This document shows positions 9,116 through 17,319 of a stretch of 41,617 nt of DNA, piece by piece (the first letter of the stretch is position 1; every line of letters starts with the position of its first letter). The stretch lies in NCBI GenBank assembly GCA_017694785.1, contig JADIMK010000073.1, positions 1 through 41,617 on the forward strand, written 5' to 3'. The position numbers and the translations under genes are program-made. Source of the stretch: Candidatus Cryptobacteroides intestinigallinarum. Its GTDB lineage: Bacteria; Bacteroidota; Bacteroidia; Bacteroidales; UBA932. Under the pieces are notes generated by a model, which worked only from the letters and a program-made list of their open reading frames with translations, did no database searches and was not told the DNA's origin.

Positions 9116-10564
9116 ATGAAAAAAGTATTGTTCATTGCATCGCTGATGCTTTCCGTAGGGGCTTTCGCCCAGGTTCCTGATTCCACTTCAGTAAAAGATG
9201 GAGAAGACAAAGTAAAGAAACTCGAGAATGAGAATATCGAGGAGTACAGGAGGAGTTCTCTCTACACTGTGCTTGTGAAACATTCTGAAGCAAATTACGG
9301 ATCGACCATAGATTCTGTCTTCATGATGATGGAGACTCCTGACAAGTTCAACAACCATGATCTTTCGGTTAAGTCTTTTGAAAGTTCAAGTACGAAAGCA
9401 AAGAAAGTCAAGGCAGACAAGCGTGGAACGGAAAAGGATCCTAATATCGTTGACATTTCAGCATTCATTGATGAGAATGACATTGCAAAGGGAATGGTCG
9501 CAAAATGGTTCGACAGGGACCCGGAGACAGGATACTTCGATGTTGAACTCATAAAGGAAAGGGGATTCTATGATGCATCATTCAAGAGCATAGAGCAGGC
9601 TGATGCTACAGTCAGAGGCCGTGCAATGCTTGCAGATGCAGGCTTCGACCTTATAGGAAAGACCTTTATGATAGTAAATGACATCACTTTCATTGACCAT
9701 GGAGAGAATTCGGCTAAGGCAAGTGCCGGAATCAAGGCCGGTCTTTCCATCCTCGGAGGTCTTGCTTCAATAGTAACAGGTGATGACTCTTTCCAGGACC
9801 TCGGGAATTCAACAGGTGAACTCATCGGAGGAATCGCAAATGAGATAGCCGGATATAAGGTGAACATCATATCATATCTGTACCGTCTTGACTGGAATGA
9901 AGAAATGCTCGACACATTCCTTTCAGAGTACTGGATAGATGCGGAGAATCCTGATCCTGCCAAGAAAGCCGCATTCGATGCTTCGGATCTTTTCAAGCTT
10001 TCCTATGTCGGATATACCATGACATCAGCTGAAAACGTGTCATCAAAGACATTCTCTACGAAACCTCTCCAGGAGCAGTTCCTCAAAGTCTGCACCAGGG
10101 CCCTTGACAAGGCTATCGTAGAACTCCAGAGAGAATATGACGAATTCAAGATCAATGTCCCTATATATGCTGTCAATGATGACGGTACAGTTTCTGTCAA
10201 GATAGGTCTCAAGGAAGGTGTCACAGAAAAATCTACCTATGAAGTGCTCATGAAGGACATGTCTTCAGGCGTGACAAAATATGTCAGGGTAGGTATGCTG
10301 AAGCCGGTGGCAGGTAAGATATGGGACAACAGGTTTGGTGCTGAAGAGGAGGCTCTGATGCTTGAGGAAGACCGCAAGGCAGCTGAAGAGGCCGCTGCGC
10401 AGGGTGATGCAGAAGCTCCTGAAGAGGCTGCTGTAGCTGAAGTCGAGTCAACTGCCGAGCTTGAAGAAGGCAATCCTTTCCTCGGATCCACAACATTTGA
10501 AATAGTAAGCGGTGCAGGCAAGATCATGCCGGGACTGCTGATAAGGGAAGTAAAGATCAAATAA
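9116..10564 (+). CDS. Exported protein of unknown function, first gene of the envelope operon
   Basis: This 482-residue protein starts with a clear signal peptide (residues 1-18, cleavage after AFA). A charged segment follows (about 20-130), then a mixed alpha/beta region. A Gly/Ala-rich stretch of about 40 residues (AGIKAGLSILGGLASI, near 205-220) could be a membrane-contacting glycine-zipper-like segment. The region near 410-450 is an Ala/Glu-rich low-complexity linker before a short C-terminal strand segment. I do not recognise a named family. It lies 5 bases before the next gene, and is the likely promoter-proximal gene of a ten-gene run. Location is periplasm or outer membrane; no lipobox cysteine is present. 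Confidence 0.8.
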   Translation: MKKVLFIASLMLSVGAFAQVPDSTSVKDGEDKVKKLENENIEEYRRSSLYTVLVKHSEANYGSTIDSVFMMMETPDKFNNHDLSVKSFESSSTKAKKVKADKRGTEKDPNIVDISAFIDENDIAKGMVAKWFDRDPETGYFDVELIKERGFYDASFKSIEQADATVRGRAMLADAGFDLIGKTFMIVNDITFIDHGENSAKASAGIKAGLSILGGLASIVTGDDSFQDLGNSTGELIGGIANEIAGYKVNIISYLYRLDWNEEMLDTFLSEYWIDAENPDPAKKAAFDASDLFKLSYVGYTMTSAENVSSKTFSTKPLQEQFLKVCTRALDKAIVELQREYDEFKINVPIYAVNDDGTVSVKIGLKEGVTEKSTYEVLMKDMSSGVTKYVRVGMLKPVAGKIWDNRFGAEEEALMLEEDRKAAEEAAAQGDAEAPEEAAVAEVESTAELEEGNPFLGSTTFEIVSGAGKIMPGLLIREVKIK

Positions 10565-10569
10565 AGACT

Positions 10570-11112
10570 ATGAAGAGTTTGAAGTTCATACTGGCTGCAC
10601 TTCTTGCAGTATTTGTGGCTGTCCCGTCATTTTCTGCTGACAGTGCCCAGAAACGGAAACAGAAGAAAGCCGACAAGAATACTAAGGAATGGTATTATGA
10701 GATTGAGGCATTTGCCGCCCCATACAAAGGCTCCTGTGATATAAAGGTATGGTCCTATGGTCCGGATGCAATCACGGCACGGGACCAGGCTACGAAGAAT
10801 GCCGTCCATGGAGTGATATTCAGGGGAATTCCTGGCAATGTGGAGAAGAGGCTCAATGCCTTGCCACCTCTTGTGGAAGACATAATGGCTGAACAGACCC
10901 ATAAGGCTTTCTTTGATGCGTTCTTTGCAGACGGCGGCCCTTATCTGAGGTTCGCGACAAGGACAATGGCTGACGGCAATGACGAAATACTGCGTTATGA
11001 CCGTAAGAACTATAAGGTAGGAGTCATTGTCACAGTCCAGTACGATGCCTTGAGAAAGGCTCTTGAACAGCAGGGAATTGTCGGTTCTTTGACTTCAGGA
11101 TTCACTAAATGA
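10570..11112 (+). CDS. Small exported protein, possibly LPP20-like
   Basis: The 180-residue protein has a signal peptide (about 1-22, ending FSA) followed by a Lys-rich stretch (QKRKQKKADKNTKEW). The central motif, an Ala-rich helix with ARDQATKNAVHGVIFRGI, is the kind of 'A-x-x-A-R-x-x-A' helix seen in LPP20/FlgO-like periplasmic domains. The C-terminus is a beta strand (KVGVIVTVQYDAL) and a helix. No enzyme motif is seen. The stop TGA at 11110-11112 overlaps an ATG at 11109, so translation may be coupled to the next gene. Function unknown; context is the trans-envelope operon. Confidence 0.78.
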   Translation: MKSLKFILAALLAVFVAVPSFSADSAQKRKQKKADKNTKEWYYEIEAFAAPYKGSCDIKVWSYGPDAITARDQATKNAVHGVIFRGIPGNVEKRLNALPPLVEDIMAEQTHKAFFDAFFADGGPYLRFATRTMADGNDEILRYDRKNYKVGVIVTVQYDALRKALEQQGIVGSLTSGFTK

Positions 11113-11120
11113 CATATCAT

Positions 11121-12059
11121 ATGAAAAAGATTCCATTGCTATTGTTGTCAGCGGTACTTTCCCTTCTGCCGTCTTTCGGCCAGGCAGTGCCGTCCATCAT
11201 GGTCATTCCAAGTGATTCGTGGTGCAATGACAACGGGTTTCTGACAGAAATTGACAACAATGGCGTCAAGATGTATCAAGCGGATTACCGTAGAGCTCTT
11301 GTCAGCAGTCCGGATCTCAAGGTCGTCATAGGCTTTGTGAACAATATGATGACGGATTTCGGCTACAGGACTGTTGACCTGGAGGCGACACTCAAGAATA
11401 TCGAGACGGAGAACGCCCTGAATTCGGTCACATATTCATCAATGGGTGATTCGTTCGCAGAGACGCCTCGGGAACGGATGTCAAGGGTTGCCAAGGCTGA
11501 TCTCTGGCTGGAAGTCGGCTGGATCATCAGCACAATGGGGCCGAGGAAATCCCTTACTCTCTCGATGCGCGCCCTTGATGCCTATACCCAGAAGGATGTA
11601 GCTTCAGCCCAGGGTACGACCGCTCCATCCATAGCTGTTGAACTGCCGGTGATGCTTGAGGAGGCGGTGAATTCATATATCTATGAGTTCAAGAGCCAGC
11701 TCCAGTCATTCTTTTCGGAAATACAGCAGTACGGCAGGGAGATCACTCTGGAAATCAGGGTATGGGACAATGCCGGCTTCAACCTTGAGTCCAGCATGGC
11801 GGATGATATCCTCGGTTATATGATAGAGGACTGGGTGTATGAAAATGCCTCCGGAGGCATGAAGACTCCGACCACAGCTTCAGAGAATGTGATGGTCTTC
11901 AGCGGGGTAAGAATACCTAACGTGACACCGGAAGGAAGACAGGTTGATGCCAGATACTGGACCAGGTCTCTGGTGAAGATGTTGTCTTCAAACGGTATAG
12001 ATACCAAGTTGTATACAAAGGGCCTCGGCAATGTCATGATTGTGCTTGGCCAGAAATGA
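11121..12059 (+). CDS. Exported CsgG/LpoB-like protein (possibly DUF6175 type)
   Basis: From ATG 11121 the protein has 312 residues with a typical signal peptide (MKKIPLLLLSAVLSLLPSFGQA). An in-frame ATG at 11109, overlapping the previous stop, would add four residues ahead of the signal peptide and is less likely. The mature part begins with a strand (PSIMVIPSD) and later has ADLWLEVGW and SLTLSMRALDAYTQKDVAS, a pattern like the nucleotide-sized alpha/beta domain of CsgG/LpoB-type lipoproteins. I think it belongs to the Bacteroidetes DUF6175 group, but that is from memory and not checked. No lipobox. The gene overlaps or abuts both neighbours, supporting co-translation. Confidence 0.72.
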   Translation: MKKIPLLLLSAVLSLLPSFGQAVPSIMVIPSDSWCNDNGFLTEIDNNGVKMYQADYRRALVSSPDLKVVIGFVNNMMTDFGYRTVDLEATLKNIETENALNSVTYSSMGDSFAETPRERMSRVAKADLWLEVGWIISTMGPRKSLTLSMRALDAYTQKDVASAQGTTAPSIAVELPVMLEEAVNSYIYEFKSQLQSFFSEIQQYGREITLEIRVWDNAGFNLESSMADDILGYMIEDWVYENASGGMKTPTTASENVMVFSGVRIPNVTPEGRQVDARYWTRSLVKMLSSNGIDTKLYTKGLGNVMIVLGQK

Positions 12060-12066
12060 CAGCACT

Positions 12067-13086
12067 ATGAAAACTTTTTCTACACTTGCGGCTTTTGCTC
12101 TGTCATTATTGACGATATCGCCGCTCCAGGCACAGGAACCGGAGGCAAAGATAGCCCTTACCCCGTATGTGATCTATGAGATAGAGTCTGTCCCGTCTGC
12201 GGCGCTTTCGTCCCTCCAGAGAAAGCTTACGAGCATGGCTACTGCGAACGGCTTTGCCGGTACTTCAGATACGTTTCTGCTCACCGGTGTCCCGACCGTA
12301 ACTGATGTCTCGATGACTCCTACTGCACCTGCGCAGTTTGTCGTTACGATGGATGTTGAAGTGTACGTAGTAAACTCTCCGGAGGAAGTGATTGTCGCGC
12401 AGACGGTGTATTCAGTGAAAGGTGTCGGCGCCAGCGAGCAGAAGGCTATTATCGGGGCTATCAACCAGATCAATGTCAAGAGCATCGATACAAGACGTTT
12501 CATGGAGAATGCCAGGACTAAGATCATCGATTATTATGCTGGAAGACTGCCTTCAATCATTGCCAAGGCGCAGTCCATGGCCTCGATGAAGCGTTATGAT
12601 GAAGCTCTTGCTGTCCTTTCGGCAGTCCCGGAATGCCTGGATGAATATCCGCAGGTCGCCGATCTGATGGTAGACATTTACACAAAGAGGATTGACCTTG
12701 CCGCAGACAGTCTCATTCGTTCCGCTTCCGCAAAGCTTGCAATGGATGATACCGATGCAGCATTAGCTGATCTTGTCAAGATCGATCCTTACAGTACACT
12801 TGCGGCAAAGGCCGATGCGATTGTCTCTGACATAAAGGCAAAGGCTGATGCAGAAAAGCAGGCTGAACTCCAGAAGGAGATAGAGGCCTACGAGTATGAG
12901 AGGGAGCTTGCTCTCAAGAAGTATGAGGATGAGATTGAACTTAAGAAGAAACGGCTTGAACTGGCAAAGGAAGTGTCCTCCGCGGCAGGAAATATTGCAG
13001 CAGGAGGAGCTGCGGATACTGCCGGTGCTGTGGTCAAGACAGGATCTTCACTTGCAAAACTTCTTCTTGGAAATCTAGTCAAATAA
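12067..13086 (+). CDS. Exported protein with CsgG/LPP20-like N-terminus and coiled-coil C-terminus
   Basis: The 339-residue protein (ATG 12067, 7 bases after the previous stop) has a signal peptide ending LQAQ near residue 22. Residues about 25-150 form an alpha/beta region with a helix GASEQKAIIGAINQI, similar in plan to its neighbours. Residues about 160-260 are helical and repeat-like (ALAVLSAVPE ... ALADLVKIDP), perhaps two TPR-like units. Residues 265-305 are a highly charged coiled coil rich in Lys and Glu. The C-terminus is Gly/Ala-rich and hydrophobic (AAGNIAAGGAADTAGAV, LLLGNLVK), possibly inserting in or touching a membrane. Function unknown; a scaffold or tether between layers of the envelope is plausible. 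Confidence 0.75.
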   Translation: MKTFSTLAAFALSLLTISPLQAQEPEAKIALTPYVIYEIESVPSAALSSLQRKLTSMATANGFAGTSDTFLLTGVPTVTDVSMTPTAPAQFVVTMDVEVYVVNSPEEVIVAQTVYSVKGVGASEQKAIIGAINQINVKSIDTRRFMENARTKIIDYYAGRLPSIIAKAQSMASMKRYDEALAVLSAVPECLDEYPQVADLMVDIYTKRIDLAADSLIRSASAKLAMDDTDAALADLVKIDPYSTLAAKADAIVSDIKAKADAEKQAELQKEIEAYEYERELALKKYEDEIELKKKRLELAKEVSSAAGNIAAGGAADTAGAVVKTGSSLAKLLLGNLVK

Positions 13087-13105
13087 TCTTTAAAACCGAC
13101 CGATC

Positions 13106-13711
13106 ATGATCTGTCCAAAATGTGGAGATGAGCTTTCATCGGCAGTAAAGGTCTGCCCGAGATGCGGATATGTAGTAGATGACAAGATGGATGAATATCT
13201 GGATACTCTGGAGTCTCTCCTGCTTGATCTCAAGACATTGCCGAAGGAGTCTTTCAGTTCATATTTTTCAGCCCAGGCATATCTCATGACAGCTTTTGTC
13301 ATGATTGTGTTCCTGATTGTCTATTTCATGACAGGAGGTCTGCTTTTCCTTCTGCTTGCAGCTATAGCGCTTATCCTTACAGTCATATATCTTATAAAGA
13401 AGATAGTCAAAGGGAAAAGTCATGCATCAAGCGAGGCCAGGTACAAGGAAACTCTTGCTTCTCTGGAGACAATGGTAAGGCTCCTGAAGTCTGACTATGG
13501 GGAAGCCAGGGAGGTCAGGGACCGTCTCCGTTCAGTAACTTCTGAACTCAAGGACATAACCTATGCCCATAATGCAAACCACAGGAATGCCCTGAAGACA
13601 TGGATAGCGGTTGTCGTAGTTGTCGTAGCTCTGGCTGTAGCGGGGATAACCCTTCTCGGAATGCGGGACCTGGACAACGCTCAGGTGGAAAATACAGTCA
13701 CAATGTCATAG
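13106..13711 (+). CDS. Zinc-ribbon membrane protein
   Basis: The protein (201 residues) opens with a zinc ribbon, CPKCG at 3-7 and CPRCG at 18-22, then a helical segment. A hydrophobic block (about 55-95) of two closely spaced membrane helices follows. Next comes a coiled-coil-like cytoplasmic stretch (about 105-165) and one more membrane helix (about 169-190, very Val-rich). The zinc ribbon should be cytoplasmic. Zinc-ribbon membrane proteins are often found beside SPFH proteins of the YdjI/Band_7_1 type, as with the next gene here 15 bases downstream. No enzymatic motif. Likely a membrane partner or sensor for the SPFH-GYF protein. Confidence 0.8.
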   Translation: MICPKCGDELSSAVKVCPRCGYVVDDKMDEYLDTLESLLLDLKTLPKESFSSYFSAQAYLMTAFVMIVFLIVYFMTGGLLFLLLAAIALILTVIYLIKKIVKGKSHASSEARYKETLASLETMVRLLKSDYGEAREVRDRLRSVTSELKDITYAHNANHRNALKTWIAVVVVVVALAVAGITLLGMRDLDNAQVENTVTMS

Positions 13712-13726
13712 AAAATTCAGAATCCG

Positions 13727-15145
13727 ATGGGAATCTTCAGTAAAAACAAGCTTCAGAAAGGAGCAATAGCAGATGTAATCAGATGTCCGCACAAGGATTA
13801 TCTGATATGGAAATGGGCTCCGGACGGAGATGATCAGGACGGACTCAGAGCCGATGCAATCCGCTACGGCAGCTATCTTACCGTAGCCCCTGGAGAGACA
13901 GCTGCGCTGTTCTATAACCAGAGCAACGGTGATATGGTGGAGTATATCAAGGGACCAGTCCAGAACCTGAAGATTGAGACGGCAAACCTGCCGATACTTT
14001 CTTCGATTATAGGTGCCGGATATGGAGGAGGAACACCTTTCAGCGCCAGCGTCTATTTCATCAACACTGCGGGGGCTAACCAGTTCTCATTCTTCATCGA
14101 TGACTGCATGCTCACGGACTACGAGACAGGGAGCTTTATACCGGCGAAGATCAAAGGCAAGGTAAGTTTCGGGATCGCGGACTGTGAACGCTTCATAGGC
14201 CTTCACAATCTGCGCGACATGGATACCTTCTATCTCAAGGAGAAAGTAAAGGAAACCATCATAGATGACCTGAAGCCAATATTCGGAAATGCTTCCGAAC
14301 AGTTCAGGATACCTGCCGTGCTGCTTCCTTCCAATACAGACAAGATCAGGAACATGGCTTCAGCCCAGCTGGAGGAAAGCCTTGACAATGACTTTGCCGT
14401 CAAGCTGCTCAGGCTCAACATCGAGTCTCTCCAGCTTGATACGACCCATGAGAACTATGTCTATCTGAGGGCACAGCTGGACAACAAGGCCAAGGAAGCT
14501 ATCTATACAAGCCAGATCCGTACAGCTCAGGCCAGGAACAAGCTTCAGGCTGTAGATGAGGAATCCAAGAGAATGTCCAGGGAAAATGATATTGTCCTTG
14601 ACAACATGGAGGATACTCTCAGACGTCAGCGTGAAGAAGCCCAGAGGCTTTCGAAGCTGAGGACAGAGACAGAGCATCTGGCTGCCCATCAGATAAATGT
14701 CCAGGGAGATGTCGCTTACCGTGCAGCAGAGAGTCTCGGGGAGCTCGGATCCTCAGGCGGAGCGACTATGGGCGGTGACGGCGGAATGAATGTCGCCGGC
14801 ATGATGGCCGGCATGATGATGGGCGGAGCCGTCGGCTCGAATATGGCGAATATGATGGGGACAATGGGGCAGAACATAGCTTCTCCGGCTCCTCCGACTC
14901 CACCTCCTGCATCCGTGGCCCAGTATCATGTGATTGTGAACGGACAGCAGTCCGGACCTTATAATATGACGCAGGTGTCGAATATGATTGCATCCGGTCA
15001 GCTGACGAGAGACTCATATGTGTGGAAGCAGGGAATGCCTGCCTGGGCACAAGCTTCTGCTCTGCCGGAGCTCGCTGCAGCTTTCGGTGCTGTCCCGCCT
15101 CCTTTTACTCCTCCGCAGGGGCCTCCTCCTCCACCTGTCATGTAG
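13727..15145 (+). CDS. SPFH (Band_7_1/YdjI-like) protein with C-terminal GYF_2 domain
   Basis: The 472-residue protein begins MGIFSKNKLQKGAIADVIRC, the usual opening of the Band_7_1 group ('virion core protein'/YdjI). Residues about 40-270 form the SPFH domain with typical strands and the GPVQNLKIETANLP segment. A charged coiled coil (about 280-330) precedes a Gly/Met-rich linker (GMMAGMMMGGAVG, about 360-375). A proline-rich spacer leads to a GYF_2/DUF4339 domain (about 400-450), with QSGPYNMTQVSNMI and YVWKQGMPAW, and a Pro-rich tail. There is no signal peptide or membrane helix; SPFH proteins assemble on the inner face of the membrane. In B. subtilis, YdjI works with a PspA homologue in membrane stress; a membrane-domain role is inferred here. 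Confidence 0.87.
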   Translation: MGIFSKNKLQKGAIADVIRCPHKDYLIWKWAPDGDDQDGLRADAIRYGSYLTVAPGETAALFYNQSNGDMVEYIKGPVQNLKIETANLPILSSIIGAGYGGGTPFSASVYFINTAGANQFSFFIDDCMLTDYETGSFIPAKIKGKVSFGIADCERFIGLHNLRDMDTFYLKEKVKETIIDDLKPIFGNASEQFRIPAVLLPSNTDKIRNMASAQLEESLDNDFAVKLLRLNIESLQLDTTHENYVYLRAQLDNKAKEAIYTSQIRTAQARNKLQAVDEESKRMSRENDIVLDNMEDTLRRQREEAQRLSKLRTETEHLAAHQINVQGDVAYRAAESLGELGSSGGATMGGDGGMNVAGMMAGMMMGGAVGSNMANMMGTMGQNIASPAPPTPPPASVAQYHVIVNGQQSGPYNMTQVSNMIASGQLTRDSYVWKQGMPAWAQASALPELAAAFGAVPPPFTPPQGPPPPPVM

Positions 15146-15165
15146 AACCATAGAAACAAAGTGTT

Positions 15166-15492
15166 ATGGATATTGATGAGATGGCAAATGCCGCAATGGG
15201 CTTTGCAATGTATGACAACTTCAGGAAAGCGATGGACAAGCAGTCTGTCGCAGACGATGAAGGGGCTCCGCGTCCGGCCAGGACATGGTATGTGATCCTC
15301 CAGGGCAGACAGAACGGACCGTTCTCGTTGGGCGAACTGGTGTCAATGGCTTCTTCAGGAAGCATCTCTTCCGCAACTTATGTTTGGAAGCAGGGGATGG
15401 AAGACTGGATACCGGCATCTTCCGTAGCTGAGCTGTCCTCTGTTTTCCAGGACCAGACAAAAACAGACGCAGATGAAAGTCAAGGTAAATAA
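15166..15492 (+). CDS. Stand-alone GYF_2 domain protein
   Basis: This 108-residue protein has a short acidic N-terminus and then a single GYF_2/DUF4339 domain (about 40-95): TWYVILQGRQNGPFSLGELV, then TYVWKQGMEDWIPASSVAEL. The YVWKQGM block is identical to that in the C-terminal domain of the preceding SPFH protein, so one probably arose from the other by duplication. GYF-type domains bind proline-rich peptides, and the SPFH protein has two Pro-rich stretches, so the two may bind each other. The gene starts 20 bases after the SPFH stop and overlaps the next gene by 20 bases. Confidence 0.82.
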   Translation: MDIDEMANAAMGFAMYDNFRKAMDKQSVADDEGAPRPARTWYVILQGRQNGPFSLGELVSMASSGSISSATYVWKQGMEDWIPASSVAELSSVFQDQTKTDADESQGK

Positions 15493-15814
15493 AGTTTTCC
15501 TCGCTACGGCAGTCCTGATTTGCGTGATTGCAGGAGTGCTTTTCGGTGCTCTGAAGTTCGGTGTGCTCAACATCGTATGTTCTGAAATCATCCTGCTTCC
15601 TTCACTTGTGCTGCTGATGGCTGTTGATATAGAGAATGAAAGGGTCTCTACATTGATAAAGACCATTTCTGGCTCTGTGCTTCCTGTTGCTCTTGTTGCA
15701 AATGTACTCATGGGTGTCTTCCATGCCGGCATACTGGCCTATGCGATAGCAGACGGTCTGCTCCTCATTGTGCTTCTTGCCGGATCATATTCAATGACGA
15801 GGCTTAACCAATAA
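15473..15814 (+). CDS. Small integral membrane protein
   Basis: A 113-residue, very hydrophobic protein with about four membrane helices (near 7-26, 32-48, 60-80 and 85-103). There are few charged residues and no recognisable motif. The ATG lies inside the end of the GYF_2 gene (20-base overlap), which ties its translation to that gene. The next gene starts 10 bases after its stop. It is probably the inner-membrane part of the same complex; function unknown. Confidence 0.7.
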   Translation: MKVKVNKVFLATAVLICVIAGVLFGALKFGVLNIVCSEIILLPSLVLLMAVDIENERVSTLIKTISGSVLPVALVANVLMGVFHAGILAYAIADGLLLIVLLAGSYSMTRLNQ

Positions 15815-15824
15815 TCGGATAACT

Positions 15825-17258
15825 ATGAAACTAACGGGATACATATTGCTTCCGCTTGTCCTTTTTTCGTTGTGCGCAGGACTTTCTGCAAAGGACAGGG
15901 TGGTGGAGAAGTCAGGGAAGACTCCTGGGTGGCTAATGACCTCAGACCAGTATTCATTCTCTGTAATGGCACAGGATACTGATCTCAGTGCGGCACGTCA
16001 GAAGTGTCTGGATGACATAAGGCAATATATTGTCAATTCCATCGCATCCAATATAACTTCAGTAGAGACAAGTACAGTCGACTCTGACATTGACAACGGT
16101 CTGGAGGATCTGTACACTACATACAGCTCACAGCTCAAGACAGCGGCTGCAAAGCTGCCGTTCCTGACAGGGATCACTCTTTCCAATGCCCTTGAAGTGT
16201 ATTGGGAAAAATGCCGGAAGAAATCCGACGGCACATATTATTACAACTATCATGTCCTCTATCCTTTTACGGTAAAGGAAAGGGACAAGCTCATAAAGCA
16301 GTTCAAGGAATATGACGCAGAGAAATATGCCGCCCTGGTAGCTTTACGGGAAGCTTATCCGCATCTTGCGGATGTGTCGATGATCGATGCCGGGATACGT
16401 GACCTCGAGCCTCTTGTGACATATTTCTTCGATGATGTGAGGAAGAAGGAGGCGGAATCTCTGCTTTCTACTTACAAGAGAGCGTATTCCCTGATTTCAC
16501 TTATGCCGGAAAGTCAGGAACTGGGGTATTTTGCGTACAATCTCATGCTTGACGGCCATAAGATCACCTGTTCGAAGGCTCCGCAGCTGAGATCAGAGAC
16601 GGCATATGACGTAGAGCTCCGACCAGAAGCCGGAGGATATGTCATAACTTATGACTATACGTATTGTTATCCTTCAGATGACAACTATATCCAGATCATC
16701 TATTCCTTCCCTGGGGCAACTCTCAAGTACAGGCATCAGATAGATATTTCCCAGAAGGAAAAGCTTGTATTCCCGGCTGGTTTCGTGGAAATCGCCTGCG
16801 TTGGCAAGGACAGCACGATGACAGCTGAAGTGCAGATGACCCTCAGATCCAAGACCGACAAGAGCTTTTCTGCCGGGAATGTCCGGTTTGACATACCTTC
16901 TTCAGGTCTTGCCATCTCATCTGCTCAGATGCAGGATTTCAAAGGCAAAGGGATGAAACTGTACAGGATTGGATTGCCTCTGGATGAACTTCCGGAAAAG
17001 GATGAGAGAGGAATGGTATCCGGTACAATGCAGGTCAGATACGACAATGGACGTCAGGATGAAGCTGTCTTCACCCTTCCTTATTCAGTGAAGGTATATC
17101 CGGAGAAAGAGGAACCTGTCCAGGAAGTCGCGTCTGATGAAGATACGTCCCTTGACGGGCAGTCTCAGGCAGAGACTGTTTCAGAGGGGACTGTTTCAGA
17201 GGGGACTGTTTCAGAGGAGACTGTAGCAGAAGAGACGGTTTCAGAGACCGGCAATTGA
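15825..17258 (+). CDS. Exported LPP20-like protein with a repetitive acidic tail
   Basis: The 477-residue protein has a signal peptide (about 1-22, ending LSA). Residues about 30-160 resemble an LPP20/FlgO-type domain: a PGWL start, a strand YSFSVMAQ, a helix LSAARQKCLDDIRQYIV, and strands in YYYNYHVLYPFTV. The middle (about 250-440) is beta-rich, with several short strands. The C-terminal ~30 residues are Thr/Val/Ser/Glu repeats encoded by five 15-bp DNA repeats (17175-17249). The mature start and the tail are not hydrophobic, so it is probably periplasmic or surface-exposed through a partner. Related in plan to the next lipoprotein. Function unknown. Confidence 0.75.
   Translation: MKLTGYILLPLVLFSLCAGLSAKDRVVEKSGKTPGWLMTSDQYSFSVMAQDTDLSAARQKCLDDIRQYIVNSIASNITSVETSTVDSDIDNGLEDLYTTYSSQLKTAAAKLPFLTGITLSNALEVYWEKCRKKSDGTYYYNYHVLYPFTVKERDKLIKQFKEYDAEKYAALVALREAYPHLADVSMIDAGIRDLEPLVTYFFDDVRKKEAESLLSTYKRAYSLISLMPESQELGYFAYNLMLDGHKITCSKAPQLRSETAYDVELRPEAGGYVITYDYTYCYPSDDNYIQIIYSFPGATLKYRHQIDISQKEKLVFPAGFVEIACVGKDSTMTAEVQMTLRSKTDKSFSAGNVRFDIPSSGLAISSAQMQDFKGKGMKLYRIGLPLDELPEKDERGMVSGTMQVRYDNGRQDEAVFTLPYSVKVYPEKEEPVQEVASDEDTSLDGQSQAETVSEGTVSEGTVSEETVAEETVSETGN
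17175..17249 (+). repeat. Five 15-bp tandem repeats in coding DNA
   Basis: Five units beginning ACTGTTTCAGAG or a close variant occupy 17175-17249. The first two are identical, the third differs at one base, and the last two differ at three or more. The length is a multiple of three, so gain or loss of units would change tail length without breaking the frame. Confidence 0.85.
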
Positions 17259-17264
17259 TATATA

Positions 17265-17272
17265 TATATTTG
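17265..17272 (+). promoter_or_regulatory. -7 box before the LPP20-family lipoprotein gene
   Basis: TATATTTG fits TAnnTTTG exactly and sits 47 bases before the ATG at 17320, after a TA-repeat run. No TTTG is seen at the -33 distance. It would let the last gene of the envelope operon be expressed on its own as well as by read-through. Confidence 0.5.
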
Positions 17273-17319
17273 GCAGGAATTGTCCGGCTTAACAATAGTA
17301 ACCCAAAAAATTTCTAGTT

